Positions 8,538 to 20,600 of a stretch of DNA of 58,221 nucleotides are shown here, piece by piece. This DNA is from a virus. A model generated the notes under the pieces. It saw nothing but the letters and a program-made list of their open reading frames with translations. It was not told where the DNA came from and did not search any database. The position numbers were made by a program, and so were the translations under genes. The stretch is taken from positions 1 through 58,221 of IMG/VR virus record IMGVR_UViG_3300048591_001185; one strand, 5' to 3'. Every line of letters begins with the position of its first letter. Position 1 is the stretch's first letter.

Positions 8538-8890
8538 GTCTAAAAAGTCTTGTTCATCTATTTGCAGAGAAATATGGCTGGTCAATAGAATATGTGATGA
8601 ATTTAACAAGAAAACAGATTAAATTATTGAGTGAAGGAAGTAATGAAATTGCTGATTTAACTGAAGAAATAAAAGATGAGAAGATGAATGAATATAAAAA
8701 CAAAAGCAATAAAATTGGTGATGCCAAAAGTTTTTTCAATAGGAAAAAACCAATGTCAAAATACAATGCTGATAAAAAATCATCAGAATCATTTTATCAA
8801 TTATTTTCAATACCAGGTATAAAAATGACAAAAAAAGCAAGAAAAAAATTTATAGACAGTAAAAAAAGGGCTGATAATGCCAATAGATAG
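8465..8890 (+). CDS. T-frame of the tail assembly chaperone, read as G-T fusion by -1 frameshift
   Basis: The -1 frame is open from 8465 (preceded by TGA at 8462) to 8890. It reads on from the slippery site through KQGISLKSLVHLFAEKYGW and SIEYVMNLTRKQIKLLSEG. This 'L..lFaekYGWs...vm.Lt..q...L' signature is characteristic of T-domains. No ribosome site or good start lies upstream; the first possible start, GTG 8594, would cut off the conserved YGW part. Slippage at 8465-8471 would give a fusion of about 254 aa (115 from G plus 139 from T). The end overlaps the tape measure start by 14 bases. Confidence 0.75.
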   Translation, partial: FFITNAEDESKNGSQQSTDIKQGISLKSLVHLFAEKYGWSIEYVMNLTRKQIKLLSEGSNEIADLTEEIKDEKMNEYKNKSNKIGDAKSFFNRKKPMSKYNADKKSSESFYQLFSIPGIKMTKKARKKFIDSKKRADNANR

Positions 8891-11800
8891 TGGTGGTGGT
8901 GGTAAATATCTTGAGACACTTTGGATAGGAATAAAGGCTGACTATACATCTTTACAAGCTGGCCTGAAAATGTCACAGAATCAAATTCAAAGTTTTGTTG
9001 GTCATATAGCTACATCATCAGCACAATTAAAGAAATTTGGTACAACAACAACCATGGTTTCAGCAGCAGTGGCTGCAATGGGTGTAATGGTAAATCAGGT
9101 GTTTGCTAAATTTGAACAAAGTATGGCTAATACATTATCTGTATTAGGTGGCACAGAAAAGGAAATGGAACAATTAGATGCCACTGCAAGAAAAATGGGT
9201 GAAACAACTATATTCTCAGCATCTCAAGCAGCTGATGCTATGTACTATTTGGCTTCAGCAGGATATAATGTGAATCAAGTAATGGGTGCTTTGAAAGGCA
9301 CTCTTGATTTAGCAGCAGCAACTCAATATGACCTTGCAGAAACAACCAGAATTGTAGTATCATCATTAAATGCTTATGGACTTGAAGCAAGTGAAGCAGG
9401 TAGAGTTAGCAATCTTTATTCAGCTATAATTTCAGCATCTCAGGCAACAATGGAAAGACTTGGTGACTCAATGAAATATGTAGCACCAATAGCAGCTCAA
9501 TTAGGAATATCAATTGAACAAACTTCAGCAGCACTTGGATTGATGTATAATGCAGGACTTGAAGCAAGTCAAGCAGGTACTTATTTAAGAGCAGGTTTGA
9601 TAAGACTTCAATCACCAACTAAAGGGGCAATGCAAGCTATAAAAGAACTTGGATTAAGCTATGATGATATAAATCCACAAATGCATAATCTTGTTGAGAT
9701 AATGGATGCTTTTGAAAAAGCTGGTGCTGGAATGATAGATAAGGGTGATGAATTATCAGAGATATTTGATACCAGAGCAGTTGGTGGATGGCAGATTCTT
9801 ATAAATTCTGGTGCTGAAGCATTGACTAAACTTGAAGAAAAAATTACAGGTACTAATAAATCTGCTGAGATGGCAGCAACCCAAATAAATACTTTTTCAG
9901 GTTCAATGAAATTATTAAAATCTGTAATGCAAGAAGCTGCTATTCAAATTGGTAAAACTCTACAACCTATATTAAGAGGTTTAGTGGATTGGCTGAAAGA
10001 TGCTTTTGCCTTGTTTAACATCATGCCTAAAGGAATAAAAACTGTTACAGTAACTATTATTGCATTAGCTGCAGGATTGGGGCTTATAGTTGGCCCAGTG
10101 GCCATATTATTAGCACAATTGCCAACACTAATTGCAATGTTTTCTACACTTGGTGTATCGATGAGTGTGGCTTTAGGATGGGTTGGTGCAATAAGCATAG
10201 CAATTATTGCATTAACAGCAGCCATAGGTGGTTATGTTAGAAGTCAAACAGAGTTAAACACTGCTGTAAAACAAGTTACTGACCAAACTAAAAAAGAACA
10301 AATTGAATTTGACTTGCTTGCTCGAAGGTATCTTGAATTAAAAGGTATTGTAAATAAAACAACAACTGAAAAAGAATTATACCTAAAGACCATAAAAGAT
10401 TTGATTGAAAAATATCCAAATTATTTCAAGAATATGGATTTGGAAAAAATAAAATTTGAAGATGCAAAAATTGCAATTGATGGTGCAAGTGCATCATTAA
10501 GAGAATATTTGAATCTAAAAATAGCTCAATCAATTCTTGAAGAAGAAAATGCCAAATATATTGAAACTGGCAAGAAGATGGCTAATATTCAAGAACAATT
10601 GACTGATGCAACACTTAAATTAAAAGATGCACAAAAACAATGGAATGATGAAACAGCTGATACAGTTGACCTTGGTAATGATATTAAGTTAATGTTACCA
10701 ACTTTGGAAGGTTTTTGGAATGAACTTTCAGGCAATGGTGCAGGAAAGATTGTCGGTGAAGCAGGTGTGCAAGTTGAAAATTTAACATCAAAATTAAAAG
10801 CACTTGAAGCAGAACAAAATGCAATTTATGAAAACATAAAGAAAAAACAAGAAAATGTACAGAAGCAAATGGGTATCACTACATCACCTGTAACAGCTAA
10901 AGAAAATGGTACTGTTATTGATACAGAATGTCCAGATGGTTATCATTGGGATACTGGTAAGAAAATGTGTGTGCCTGATGATAATAAAAAGAAAGTTAGT
11001 GATGAAGAAAAGTCAAGAGTAAACCAACTTGAACAAGAAATAATAAGTATTAAGAAAAGAAGCTTGCAGGCTCAGTTGGATTTATTGGCTGAAAATAAAG
11101 ACAAATCTTTGGAACAAGCTGGATTATATCTATCAGCAAAGCATATACTTGAAAAAGAAGAATTAAAAAATTGGTATGAATTAGAAAAGAAAAAACTTGT
11201 TGATTTGAAAGCCAACAATGAACAAATGAAGATGCTTGATAAATCATATATTGATGAAGTTGACAAATTAGAAAAAAAGCAAATTGAAGAAAGTAAAAAT
11301 GAGACCAAAAAATGGGATGATAATAAAAAAGGTATTTTAGAAAATAGACTGAACTATGAAGCTGACCATTATTCAGATGGACTTGTTAATTTAAAAAAAT
11401 ATTTAGGTGAAAGATTGGCCACTTTGGTTAGTGAAGGTAAAAAGTGGAATGATGAATATTTAAATATATTGAACCAAATGGATGCTGTTGATAAAGAAAT
11501 GGACAGACCAAAAGAAAATAAAATGAAGTATGACCTTGATAACACCAAAAGAAAAGACATACGATCAGGTGGTACAGGATACAGTAAGGAATATGGCATT
11601 CAACTTGAAGCATATCAAAAATTTTTATTAGATAAATTAACAGCATATGAAGTTTTTAGTACTGAATACACCACTATAATGAATGATTTGAATACCACTC
11701 AAGAAGAAATGTATAGAAACCAATTGGAACAAGCCAGATTTTTATTCTTTTCTATACAAAATGCAGCTGATATAGCAACAGCAAGTATAGGTGGTGCATT

Positions 11801-12422
11801 TGACCAGATGTGGAATCAATATATAATGCCCAAATCCAGAGCAGCAAAAAATGAATTAGATGCTATTTGGATGGCATTGAAAGGTAGTTTTATTTCTGTT
11901 ATTGGGGATATGGTAAAAGAATGGATATCAAAAGCAGTGCAACAATTAATTTTTAGTCAAACTATGCAAGCTGCTCAAACTACAGCAGCTATTGCAACAG
12001 GTGCAGCTATGGCTGCAGCTTATGCCCCTGCTGCAATGTTAGCATCAGTAATGTCCTTTGGTGGAGCAGCAGCAGCTGGTGCAGCAGCATTGAGTGCTGC
12101 AATGGTAACAGCTCAAGGATTAGCACAACTACCAAATATTGGTGTACCTGGTGCTGCAACTGGAGCAGTTGTTAAAAAATCAGGCACAATAAAAGTGCAC
12201 CCTGATGAAGTCATTGTACCTGCTAACATTGTAAGAGCTAATAAAAAACAGTATCAAAATGCTGCAGGTCAAGGTAATGGAATGAATGGCTCAAGAAATA
12301 TAAATAATAATGTAAGTTTAGTTCTAAATAATCCTGTGGTTGATGATAATAGATATTGGGATACAGTATTTGAAGAACACATCAATCCAGCAATTGATAG
12401 AATAAAGAAAAGAATGTCATAA
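8877..12422 (+). CDS. Tape measure protein
   Basis: 1181 aa, the usual length-setting tail protein; by the usual rule of about 0.15 nm per residue it would imply a tail near 175 nm (inference). Residues about 90-260 carry the TP901/PhageMin_Tail core: ARKMGETTIFSASQAADAMY, ALGLMYNAGLEASQAGTYL. Hydrophobic segments lie at about 389-422 and 433-455, and another Ala-rich one (TAAIATGAAMAAAYAPAAM) near 1035-1055. Long coiled-coil stretches lie between. Odd: a cysteine pair in ECPDGYHWDTGKKMCVPDD (about 685-702), rare in this otherwise Cys-poor protein. Start ATG 8877 overlaps the T-frame. Confidence 0.93.
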   Translation: MPIDSGGGGKYLETLWIGIKADYTSLQAGLKMSQNQIQSFVGHIATSSAQLKKFGTTTTMVSAAVAAMGVMVNQVFAKFEQSMANTLSVLGGTEKEMEQLDATARKMGETTIFSASQAADAMYYLASAGYNVNQVMGALKGTLDLAAATQYDLAETTRIVVSSLNAYGLEASEAGRVSNLYSAIISASQATMERLGDSMKYVAPIAAQLGISIEQTSAALGLMYNAGLEASQAGTYLRAGLIRLQSPTKGAMQAIKELGLSYDDINPQMHNLVEIMDAFEKAGAGMIDKGDELSEIFDTRAVGGWQILINSGAEALTKLEEKITGTNKSAEMAATQINTFSGSMKLLKSVMQEAAIQIGKTLQPILRGLVDWLKDAFALFNIMPKGIKTVTVTIIALAAGLGLIVGPVAILLAQLPTLIAMFSTLGVSMSVALGWVGAISIAIIALTAAIGGYVRSQTELNTAVKQVTDQTKKEQIEFDLLARRYLELKGIVNKTTTEKELYLKTIKDLIEKYPNYFKNMDLEKIKFEDAKIAIDGASASLREYLNLKIAQSILEEENAKYIETGKKMANIQEQLTDATLKLKDAQKQWNDETADTVDLGNDIKLMLPTLEGFWNELSGNGAGKIVGEAGVQVENLTSKLKALEAEQNAIYENIKKKQENVQKQMGITTSPVTAKENGTVIDTECPDGYHWDTGKKMCVPDDNKKKVSDEEKSRVNQLEQEIISIKKRSLQAQLDLLAENKDKSLEQAGLYLSAKHILEKEELKNWYELEKKKLVDLKANNEQMKMLDKSYIDEVDKLEKKQIEESKNETKKWDDNKKGILENRLNYEADHYSDGLVNLKKYLGERLATLVSEGKKWNDEYLNILNQMDAVDKEMDRPKENKMKYDLDNTKRKDIRSGGTGYSKEYGIQLEAYQKFLLDKLTAYEVFSTEYTTIMNDLNTTQEEMYRNQLEQARFLFFSIQNAADIATASIGGAFDQMWNQYIMPKSRAAKNELDAIWMALKGSFISVIGDMVKEWISKAVQQLIFSQTMQAAQTTAAIATGAAMAAAYAPAAMLASVMSFGGAAAAGAAALSAAMVTAQGLAQLPNIGVPGAATGAVVKKSGTIKVHPDEVIVPANIVRANKKQYQNAAGQGNGMNGSRNINNNVSLVLNNPVVDDNRYWDTVFEEHINPAIDRIKKRMS

Positions 12423-15400
12423 ATGAAAACAATTAATGCAACATCTCAAGCTATACAAAAATCATCATCAATAAGTTTTATTGATAAAATAATTCTATAT
12501 AAACAATTTGAAGGAATAATAACAGATATTATTTCAGTAACTTCTGTAAAGGTAAATGGAGATGCTACAAGTTTTTTTAGTAATGGTGATAATACTCTGT
12601 GTCCATTGAAAGATTTTGGGACAGAATTGACCATTAATGCTGCACCAACTTATTCAGCCCTTAAGACAACTTTATCATTTAGTTCAAGTTCATTTACTGC
12701 AGATGATTTGGGGAAAACTATATCATTAAAAATTGATATAAGTGGTAAGATGGTAAGGGATGGAATTGATGAAATAAAAAAGGGCATTGAAGGTGGTGAC
12801 TTAACTGAATTTGATAGTGGATATTGTGATGTAACTGTTGATAATTCTGACAAATATTTTTTAGGTGCTGATGGTAATGGATTATTTGATGAAAATTATG
12901 TTTTTTGGTTCAAATATAATACAAGATTCAGAGATAGTTCTGATACAGAATTAATTTATTTTGGTGGATTGGTGGATTTGTCTGATTTTAGTCCAGATTT
13001 TTTTAATAAGACAATAACTATTAGAGCATATGGTCATTCTTATGAATTAAAAAGATATCCAGCTTATAATGTTATAAATGAGAATGAGAAAAATTTATCA
13101 AAAATTAGTGGAATGAATATTATTTCTTTCACTGAATCAGCTGATAGTGAACCTGGTATTAAAAAGATTTATTACAAACCATTTAATAAAACAAAATTAG
13201 ATGGTGTAGAAGTATTAAGAGTGTCTGAAGACACTGATGCTGGTATAAAGGTGCTTGAATTTAGATATCCATATTATTTTAAGTGGAATAATGGAGGGTG
13301 GTATAAGGTTGCTGTTATTGCTGACACTGATGGTAGTAGTGGTGAATTAAAAATGTATGGAATTGGTGGAAGTGGGGATAATGGTTATGCTGTTGTAAAA
13401 TTTGGTGATAGTAATGGGTTGAATGAATATCCTGATGGTGATGCCCAATTATGGGTGGCAATAAAAGTGCAAGCATATATTGGCACCACAGAATTAGGTA
13501 AAGAAGTTTCAAATCAAGGTACACCAACAGTTAGATTTGATGATGGTTTAGAACAATATATTGGTTTACATGTTCAAAGAGTTTTGAAGTATATTAATAC
13601 AACCACTACATATTCAGACATTTCAGATAGTACAAATTCACCTGAAACAGATTTTAGTGATGTTGATATACTTGAAGCTAATAATGATGAAATTATTTTA
13701 GTTAATAATGAAAGATTTTGGGGATTTGAAGTAATATTATCAGATGTTTTTACAGCAAGTGATATTGATATTTATTATAGCACAGGTGGATTGACATGGA
13801 GTGCTGCAATGAATCTTGCTAATAATGGATTGGTGGATAACACAAATGGATTTAAGGTAAGTGAAAAGGTAATATGGACTGAATTGAGTGGTTGGGCTGT
13901 AAATGATATTATAGTTGGAACAACTATTGATTACAAAGGTTACATGATTAAAATTGTAAGGAATACAGCAACAGGAACTTGTTCAACTGGTGAAATAAAA
14001 AAAACAACGAGATTAATAGGACAAAATAATGATTTTCTTGAAGTAAATTTTGACCAGTCTTTATTGCAAATTGAAGATTTGGATGATGAAATTATAATAA
14101 AATATGATGCTGGTAATTGGTCATTTGGGATTTGGTATGATAATTTATCATTACAATATTTATTAGAACAATCCCTTGACCAGTCTCATTATGGTAGTGG
14201 TAAAAGAATATTGAATGATATGAAAATAAATAAAGCTGATTATTCTATTAATATTTGGGGTAAACCACCTAAATATAATTATTTAAAAAATCCAACCACA
14301 TTTGATATAGATTGGACAAATAGCATAGTTTATGTAGGTATTGGGCTGGAAGTTTGGAGTTGTACATTTCAGGGACTTTGGACATATTTAGGAACAGCAG
14401 AATTTTGGGCATCAGCATTACCAGAAGCATCTTATGAAATTAAAAAATTATGGATAACAGCAACTTATATATATGTTTATATAATAAGAGAATACAATCA
14501 GCAAGTACATACTGGAGTGTTAGGGAGATTTAATAAATCAACTGGAGTATTTGAAAGTTTAGTTGGTGCTAATGGTGTATATGGTTGTAGGATATGCCAA
14601 AGAGATGGCACAAGATATTTTGAATCATCAAATTATTATAGGCAATTTGGTCAATTTGGAACATCATTCACTGGTAATACAGGTGAAAATGTTTGCATAC
14701 CTTATAAACAAGATATTTGGGTGTTTGATAATCCAAGTGGTTATGCATTATATCCTGCACCAAATTTAGATGATACTGCTGGTGGTTTTCCTGAATGGTA
14801 TTTTGACAATTATTATGCTGGTGGATTAGATGATAACAGTGGCCCAAAATATAAAAGTAACATGGGCTTTTTTGCATTACATAGTAATTCAGGTTCTGTA
14901 TCAGCAGCAGACAAATCAAAAATTGGATTCAATTGGTCATTTGGTCAACAAGGGTGTGAGATAGTTGATAAAACTAATAACAAACTTTTCTTATTCAAGT
15001 ATAAAGAAGATAGTGATAGTGTAGCAAGAGCTGTGTTAAGTGACCTTGAAACTGATGCATCAGCAAGGGCAATGTATTATAAAGAACCAGACCTACCAAA
15101 TTGTCATTGCTGGGATAGAAGTGGTGATATTTTTTATTTTGGTTTTACATTATGGCATGATGAAGGTGATAATACTGATAGCTATTCTTATATTTCAAGA
15201 TATGAAAAAACAGGTAATAGAGTTGTTAGTGTAAATAAACTAATACATTATAATAATACAGGCACAGTTTACACTGATATCACAGCAGCAGCTAATGCTG
15301 ATGGCAGCATGGCTGCTTACACAGTAACTGAAACAGATGATATGTTTTATATAGGTCATACTGAAAAGTTTAGAAATGTTGGATTTGCTTTTAATGGTAA

Positions 15401-16679
15401 AACTAATAATTATGCTTTTGAATATTGGAATGGTAGTTCTTGGACAGCATTGAGTTTCACCAATGAAACAGATGTGCCTGATGGAATATTAACATTTCAT
15501 ATGCCTTATGATTGGGGCAAAACAACAGTAAATGGTTCAGCAAGTCTTTGGTATATTAGAGTCAGGTGTACAACTTTTAATTCAAGTGATTATCTAAATA
15601 GCATGGGATTGTATGAAGAAGTAATTTGGGACAGTGAGCTGGACAACAGTGGTACATATTCAAGATATATGCCTATATGGATGTGCCTTGATACAACTGA
15701 TAATGTTATACATGGAACTATGTTTAACCGTGACCCATTGGGTGCCAATAATCCTTTTCAATGGGTGTACTTTGTTTATGATTTGAATAATCAGGTTTGT
15801 TATTTTCAGAATGTAGGTAGTAATTATACATTTGATGGTACATATTTAATGAAAGATTTTGTTTATGATGAATTCAATAGCTGTGTACATTTTATGACTG
15901 AAAATATTAGGTATCAAGACAAGGCTGGTTATATGGTAAAAGGGGAATATAACACAGTAACACATGCTATAATATTAACTAAAGAAATAACACCAAGAGA
16001 AACAGAGTGGGGCAGTGAGTCAAATTTAGTTTGTAATTCAGTCAATGGTAATATATTTGGTTTAACAAAAGGTACTGATAAGATTCTTTGGGAATATAGC
16101 AAGTCATTTTACCCAAGAATTGAATTAGCAAGATTTAATGAGTCAGATTCAGTTTATGAAATTCTGAAATATATATCACAAATTATGAATTGCTATTACA
16201 TTATACATTCTGAAAGAAATATTAGATTTTTATTAAGAGAATCATACAATGGAACAATTAATCTTGTTTGGAATACAAACATGATTAATAGCAGATTAAA
16301 ACCAGGATATTGGAAACATAAATATGATTCAATATCAGTTGATTATGCAAATCCATTCAATGATGAATATTCAGGAACAAAGAAAAAAGGATATGCTGGA
16401 TGGAATAGGACACAATTGAAAATAAGCAATCCATTAATACAGAATGCACCATTGGCTGAATATATTTCCGAAGATATGTATGAATTTTTTAATCAATTAA
16501 GAATTGAAATTGATAAGATTGGGGTGGTGCCCTTGATACAGCTTGAATTATTAGACAGGGTAAATGTATTAATTCCTGTTAAGATATTAGAAATTGATTC
16601 AAGTAAATATTTCATTGTATCCAACATTATATTAGATTCAAATAAAAATATGAATATAAAATTGCTGGAAATTAAGTAA
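12423..16679 (+). CDS. Large tail-tip / hub-like structural protein
   Basis: 1418 aa, beginning one base after the tape measure stop. Residues about 100-220 (DGIDEIKKGIEGGDLTEFD..., FFNKTITIRAYGHSYELKRY) and the C-terminus (VYEILKYISQIMNCYYIIH..., LIQLELLDRVNVLIPVKILE) look like the hub/Dit-Tal type domains that close the tube. The middle is strand-rich, with two stretches resembling carbohydrate-binding adhesin modules (DIYYSTGGLTWSAAMN near 450, FEYWNGSSWTALSFTN near 1000). A baseplate/tip protein with inserted adhesin domains is the best reading. No enzymatic motif seen. Confidence 0.6.
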   Translation: MKTINATSQAIQKSSSISFIDKIILYKQFEGIITDIISVTSVKVNGDATSFFSNGDNTLCPLKDFGTELTINAAPTYSALKTTLSFSSSSFTADDLGKTISLKIDISGKMVRDGIDEIKKGIEGGDLTEFDSGYCDVTVDNSDKYFLGADGNGLFDENYVFWFKYNTRFRDSSDTELIYFGGLVDLSDFSPDFFNKTITIRAYGHSYELKRYPAYNVINENEKNLSKISGMNIISFTESADSEPGIKKIYYKPFNKTKLDGVEVLRVSEDTDAGIKVLEFRYPYYFKWNNGGWYKVAVIADTDGSSGELKMYGIGGSGDNGYAVVKFGDSNGLNEYPDGDAQLWVAIKVQAYIGTTELGKEVSNQGTPTVRFDDGLEQYIGLHVQRVLKYINTTTTYSDISDSTNSPETDFSDVDILEANNDEIILVNNERFWGFEVILSDVFTASDIDIYYSTGGLTWSAAMNLANNGLVDNTNGFKVSEKVIWTELSGWAVNDIIVGTTIDYKGYMIKIVRNTATGTCSTGEIKKTTRLIGQNNDFLEVNFDQSLLQIEDLDDEIIIKYDAGNWSFGIWYDNLSLQYLLEQSLDQSHYGSGKRILNDMKINKADYSINIWGKPPKYNYLKNPTTFDIDWTNSIVYVGIGLEVWSCTFQGLWTYLGTAEFWASALPEASYEIKKLWITATYIYVYIIREYNQQVHTGVLGRFNKSTGVFESLVGANGVYGCRICQRDGTRYFESSNYYRQFGQFGTSFTGNTGENVCIPYKQDIWVFDNPSGYALYPAPNLDDTAGGFPEWYFDNYYAGGLDDNSGPKYKSNMGFFALHSNSGSVSAADKSKIGFNWSFGQQGCEIVDKTNNKLFLFKYKEDSDSVARAVLSDLETDASARAMYYKEPDLPNCHCWDRSGDIFYFGFTLWHDEGDNTDSYSYISRYEKTGNRVVSVNKLIHYNNTGTVYTDITAAANADGSMAAYTVTETDDMFYIGHTEKFRNVGFAFNGKTNNYAFEYWNGSSWTALSFTNETDVPDGILTFHMPYDWGKTTVNGSASLWYIRVRCTTFNSSDYLNSMGLYEEVIWDSELDNSGTYSRYMPIWMCLDTTDNVIHGTMFNRDPLGANNPFQWVYFVYDLNNQVCYFQNVGSNYTFDGTYLMKDFVYDEFNSCVHFMTENIRYQDKAGYMVKGEYNTVTHAIILTKEITPRETEWGSESNLVCNSVNGNIFGLTKGTDKILWEYSKSFYPRIELARFNESDSVYEILKYISQIMNCYYIIHSERNIRFLLRESYNGTINLVWNTNMINSRLKPGYWKHKYDSISVDYANPFNDEYSGTKKKGYAGWNRTQLKISNPLIQNAPLAEYISEDMYEFFNQLRIEIDKIGVVPLIQLELLDRVNVLIPVKILEIDSSKYFIVSNIILDSNKNMNIKLLEIK

Positions 16680-16691
16680 AGGGGAAATTAG

Positions 16692-17600
16692 ATGGCTCAT
16701 GATTGGGATGGATTAGTATTAGGCGGACTTGATAGACCAAGATTATTGCTGTGCAATGAAAACTGGAATGGTAATCCATTTTTTAATGATGGAACAGTTG
16801 GTGATTGGTATTCAACAGGTGTTAATGGAACACTTGAGGCAATTGCTGATGATGATGCATATGGTACCAATGTATTACATTATTATGATTTAACATTAGG
16901 TGCAGTTGGTGATTCAGCAAGACTTATTTACAACACTTTATCAATATCAGGAAATAATAATTATGGTAAAAGTTTTTTGTTTTCAGCAAGAATAAAAACA
17001 GATGTAACTTTTTTGATTAGATTAAGGGGTTCAGCAACTTTATTAGATACCTATATTTCACCAACAGATGGTGAGTATAAAAGATTTTTTATATTTTTGC
17101 CATCAACTACAGATACAGCAGACACAATTACTACATTTTTGTATCCTGGTGACCAGCCAGATGGATTTGATATAAAAATTGATAATATATTTTTCACAGA
17201 AGTGACTCAAGATTTAATTTTCAGACAACCAAATGATAGCAAATTAGTATTTGAAGAAAATTTAATTGGCAGTAATGAGCTATGGTCAGGAAAGGTGCAA
17301 AGATTTGACAGAAAATTTAGACCAATATTCATGGCTGAATGGGAATACATTGGAGCTGGTTGGGAATATTACAGGCAATTAGCTTATCAATCATCATTAA
17401 TATTCTGCATACCACATAAAGAAGTCAATTGGGGTTTTTTAGGAATAATGAATGGAGATTTTGAAAGGCAATATTCCTTTAAAAGATTTTTTGGACACAA
17501 AGGTGGTGTTGAAATAATGGGCACAGAATTTTTATATGAATTACCATACAACCAGAGTGGTGGTGGATTATACATTGATGATGAAGAAATATTAGTTTAA
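16692..17600 (+). CDS. Tail protein with a jelly-roll-like N-terminal half
   Basis: 302 aa; start ATG 16692 preceded by AAAGGGG. Residues 15-175 read like a carbohydrate-binding-type beta sandwich (WNGNPFFNDGTVGDWYS, FLFSARIKTDVTFLIRL, FDIKIDNIFFTEV). The second half is aromatic-rich (MAEWEYIGAGWEYYRQL). It lies between the tip protein and the fibre, so it is probably a tail-tip or fibre-attachment component. No specific family recognised. Confidence 0.45.
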   Translation: MAHDWDGLVLGGLDRPRLLLCNENWNGNPFFNDGTVGDWYSTGVNGTLEAIADDDAYGTNVLHYYDLTLGAVGDSARLIYNTLSISGNNNYGKSFLFSARIKTDVTFLIRLRGSATLLDTYISPTDGEYKRFFIFLPSTTDTADTITTFLYPGDQPDGFDIKIDNIFFTEVTQDLIFRQPNDSKLVFEENLIGSNELWSGKVQRFDRKFRPIFMAEWEYIGAGWEYYRQLAYQSSLIFCIPHKEVNWGFLGIMNGDFERQYSFKRFFGHKGGVEIMGTEFLYELPYNQSGGGLYIDDEEILV

Positions 17601-17621
17601 TTTTTAAAAAAGGAATAAATT

Positions 17622-20600
17622 ATGGCAACCAGTAAATTTATAAAAATATTAAGAGATATTAATGGTGTCATTCACAGTGGTGCAAAGCTATATGTAGTGC
17701 CACAAGCCAACACCTATCCAACAGGTGCATTGATATTAACTGAATCAGCCAGCAAACCAGGTTACTACAGCAGAGATGCCCTTGCTGATGGTGAATATAA
17801 AATTTATTTGGATAGTGAAGGCACTGGTGTACTTGATGATACTGTGTTGTATGAAGAACATGTTTGGCACGGTGAATTAAGACAAACAACCATTGCAAAT
17901 AGATTTAATAGTTCAGCTGAATTACAAACAGCAGGAATAGCAGATAATGCTGTAACTACAAATAAGATAGTTAATAATAGTATTTCAGATGTTAAAATTA
18001 TTAATGATTCAATAGGAACATTGAAACTTGTTAATGCTGCAGTTACACCAGTTAAAATGGCAGCCCAAACAGCAACAGTAACAAGTTTAACATCACCAGC
18101 ACCAAGTTACATAGGGCAAAAAGGAAGAAGTGCTGGTGGTTTAATGTACACAGCTATTGCCTTAACTGGCACTTGTTGGGAATTAGATTTGGGTGGTGCT
18201 ACACCATTATCAGTAAAAAGTGTTACAGACCATTTTGATAGTGGTGATAGTTATAAGTTAAAGAGCAGTGGAATAAAAGGTGCTGCAATAATAAATTCAA
18301 AACTATTTAGCCAAGCAGTAACTATTGATAAAATATCGTTTGTAAAATATAGCAAAAATCTTTTCAATAAAAGTGATATAACAAGTGGCTATTATGTAAG
18401 TAATGTCAATGGAACAAATACAGCAAACAAATCATATTCAGCTGCCAATACATATATTCCAGTATCTCCAAGTACAGATTATTTTGCTAATAAATTGACA
18501 AGAATGGCTTTTTATGACATTGACCAAGTTTATATTTCTGGATTATACATATCAGCAAGCACTGGTGGGCTAATGGCAACACCAGCCAACTGTTATTATA
18601 TAAGGGTTTCACTATTAACTGTGGATATAGATGATTATCAAGTTGAGGTTGGAGGCTCTGCAACATCTTATGTTGATTATTCTGCAACATTAAATTATGT
18701 TGATTTAACAGATGCACAGCTAAATGCAAAGATTATTGAGGGTTCTTTGCACCCAGTATTTCAAATTGATTTATATGGTGCATCAACCATAAATATGTTT
18801 GATGTTGATAGTATCACAACTGGCTATTATGTTGATTGGACTGATGGTGTGTTAGATGCAAATGTAGGTTTTGATGCGTCTGATTTTATGACAGTAAAGC
18901 CATCAATGGACTATAAGAGCAATTTCACAATAAGACATTATGCTTTTTATGATTTGAATAAAGTATTTATTAGTGGTGCATCATCAAGTGTTACTGATTT
19001 AACAACACCATCAAATGCCTATTATTTAAGGGTGTCCTTTACACCAACATCATCACCAGTTCATTCATTAAAGCAAATAGAAGAAGGCACAACTGTGTCA
19101 ACATTTGAAAAATATGTTAAATCAAGTGTGTTACACGAGAAACAAGTTTTAATAAGACATTTGAACGATGTTTTATATGGGAACACATCTAATAACCTAT
19201 TCAATTATGCAGCCATCACAGAGGGTCATTTTGTTGATTCTGTTCATGGTGATTTAGATGTTAATGCTACTTATGATGCTTCTGACTATGTTAAAGTAAC
19301 ACCTTCAACAGATTATGTTAGTAATTTTTCTATTGTCCATCATGCTTTTTATGATAATGATAAAAAATATATTTCTGGTGCAAATGGGATTGTTACAAAT
19401 ATTACAACACCAGCCAACTGTTATTATATAAGATTTTCAATATTTGCTTCTGAATCACATACTGGAAAACAATATGAATTGGGAACATCAGCAACTATAT
19501 TTGAGAGTTATACAGAAGGGTTTAAATTATCTGATAGACAAGTGAAAAAAAAACATTTAGATTTGTCAATTGCTGCTGACCCAGTTGCTCCAAGAATAAT
19601 TATGCCAGATGAATATGTGGCAGTTGTTGGCACAAAACTGCAAATATTTTACAGAGGTATAATTGAAGCCAAAAATCCAATGAACTATTTTATTCAGATA
19701 GATTGTGCAAAAGGCAAAGATTTTATTAGATACTTTGAATACACTCCAGTGATTGGGGATGTTGGGGATGTTAGTTTCAAGGTTTCATTATTTAATGATA
19801 GTGCTGTTGAAGTAGCTACCAAAACAATAAATATTAAGGTTGTTAGTCAAGTTGGTGATCCAGCATCAACAACAAATATTTTAACAGTTGGTGATAGTTT
19901 TAATAATGGTGCATTAGATTGGGGTTCAGTTTTGGCAAAGCAAGTCTATTCTGGGACTAATTTAATGACCGGACTAACAGCAATATCAAATATTGAATTT
20001 GTGGGTGAACTTGGAACTTCACCAGAACAATATACTGGTTATGGTGGTTGGGAATTTGAAGAGTACAATTCAGAGCCAGATGCAACAACATCTAATGTTT
20101 GGGTTTATTGCACACATGATAAAGATGCAAGTGACCAAGAAAGTATTTGGATAGATTCTAATTCAAAAACATGGCAATTAGAAACCATTGAAACAAATAG
20201 ATTGGAATTTAAGCATTATGGCACAAATGTTTCAGAAGTAATGCCAGCAAGTGGAATACTTACACATTCAAGTGCTGCAACTCATACAACAGATATTACA
20301 TATACATCAACACAAGTAGCAGATTCTAATCCATTTTGGGATTCAGTTGGTGGTGATGTTGATTTTCATAATTGGTTTGCAACAAAATATCCAACAAAAG
20401 AAAGTGGTGGTGAAGTAATAGATGCTTGTTTTATTATGTTGGGATGGAATGGCTTAGTTATGAATGCACCATTAGCAGCAGACCAAGAAACATTCATAGT
20501 CAAAGCAAGAACATTTCTTGATAATTTACACACAGATTACCCAAGTTGTAAAGTTTATATTATGGGTGTGCAAGTGCCATCTGTAAATGGTGGATTAGGT

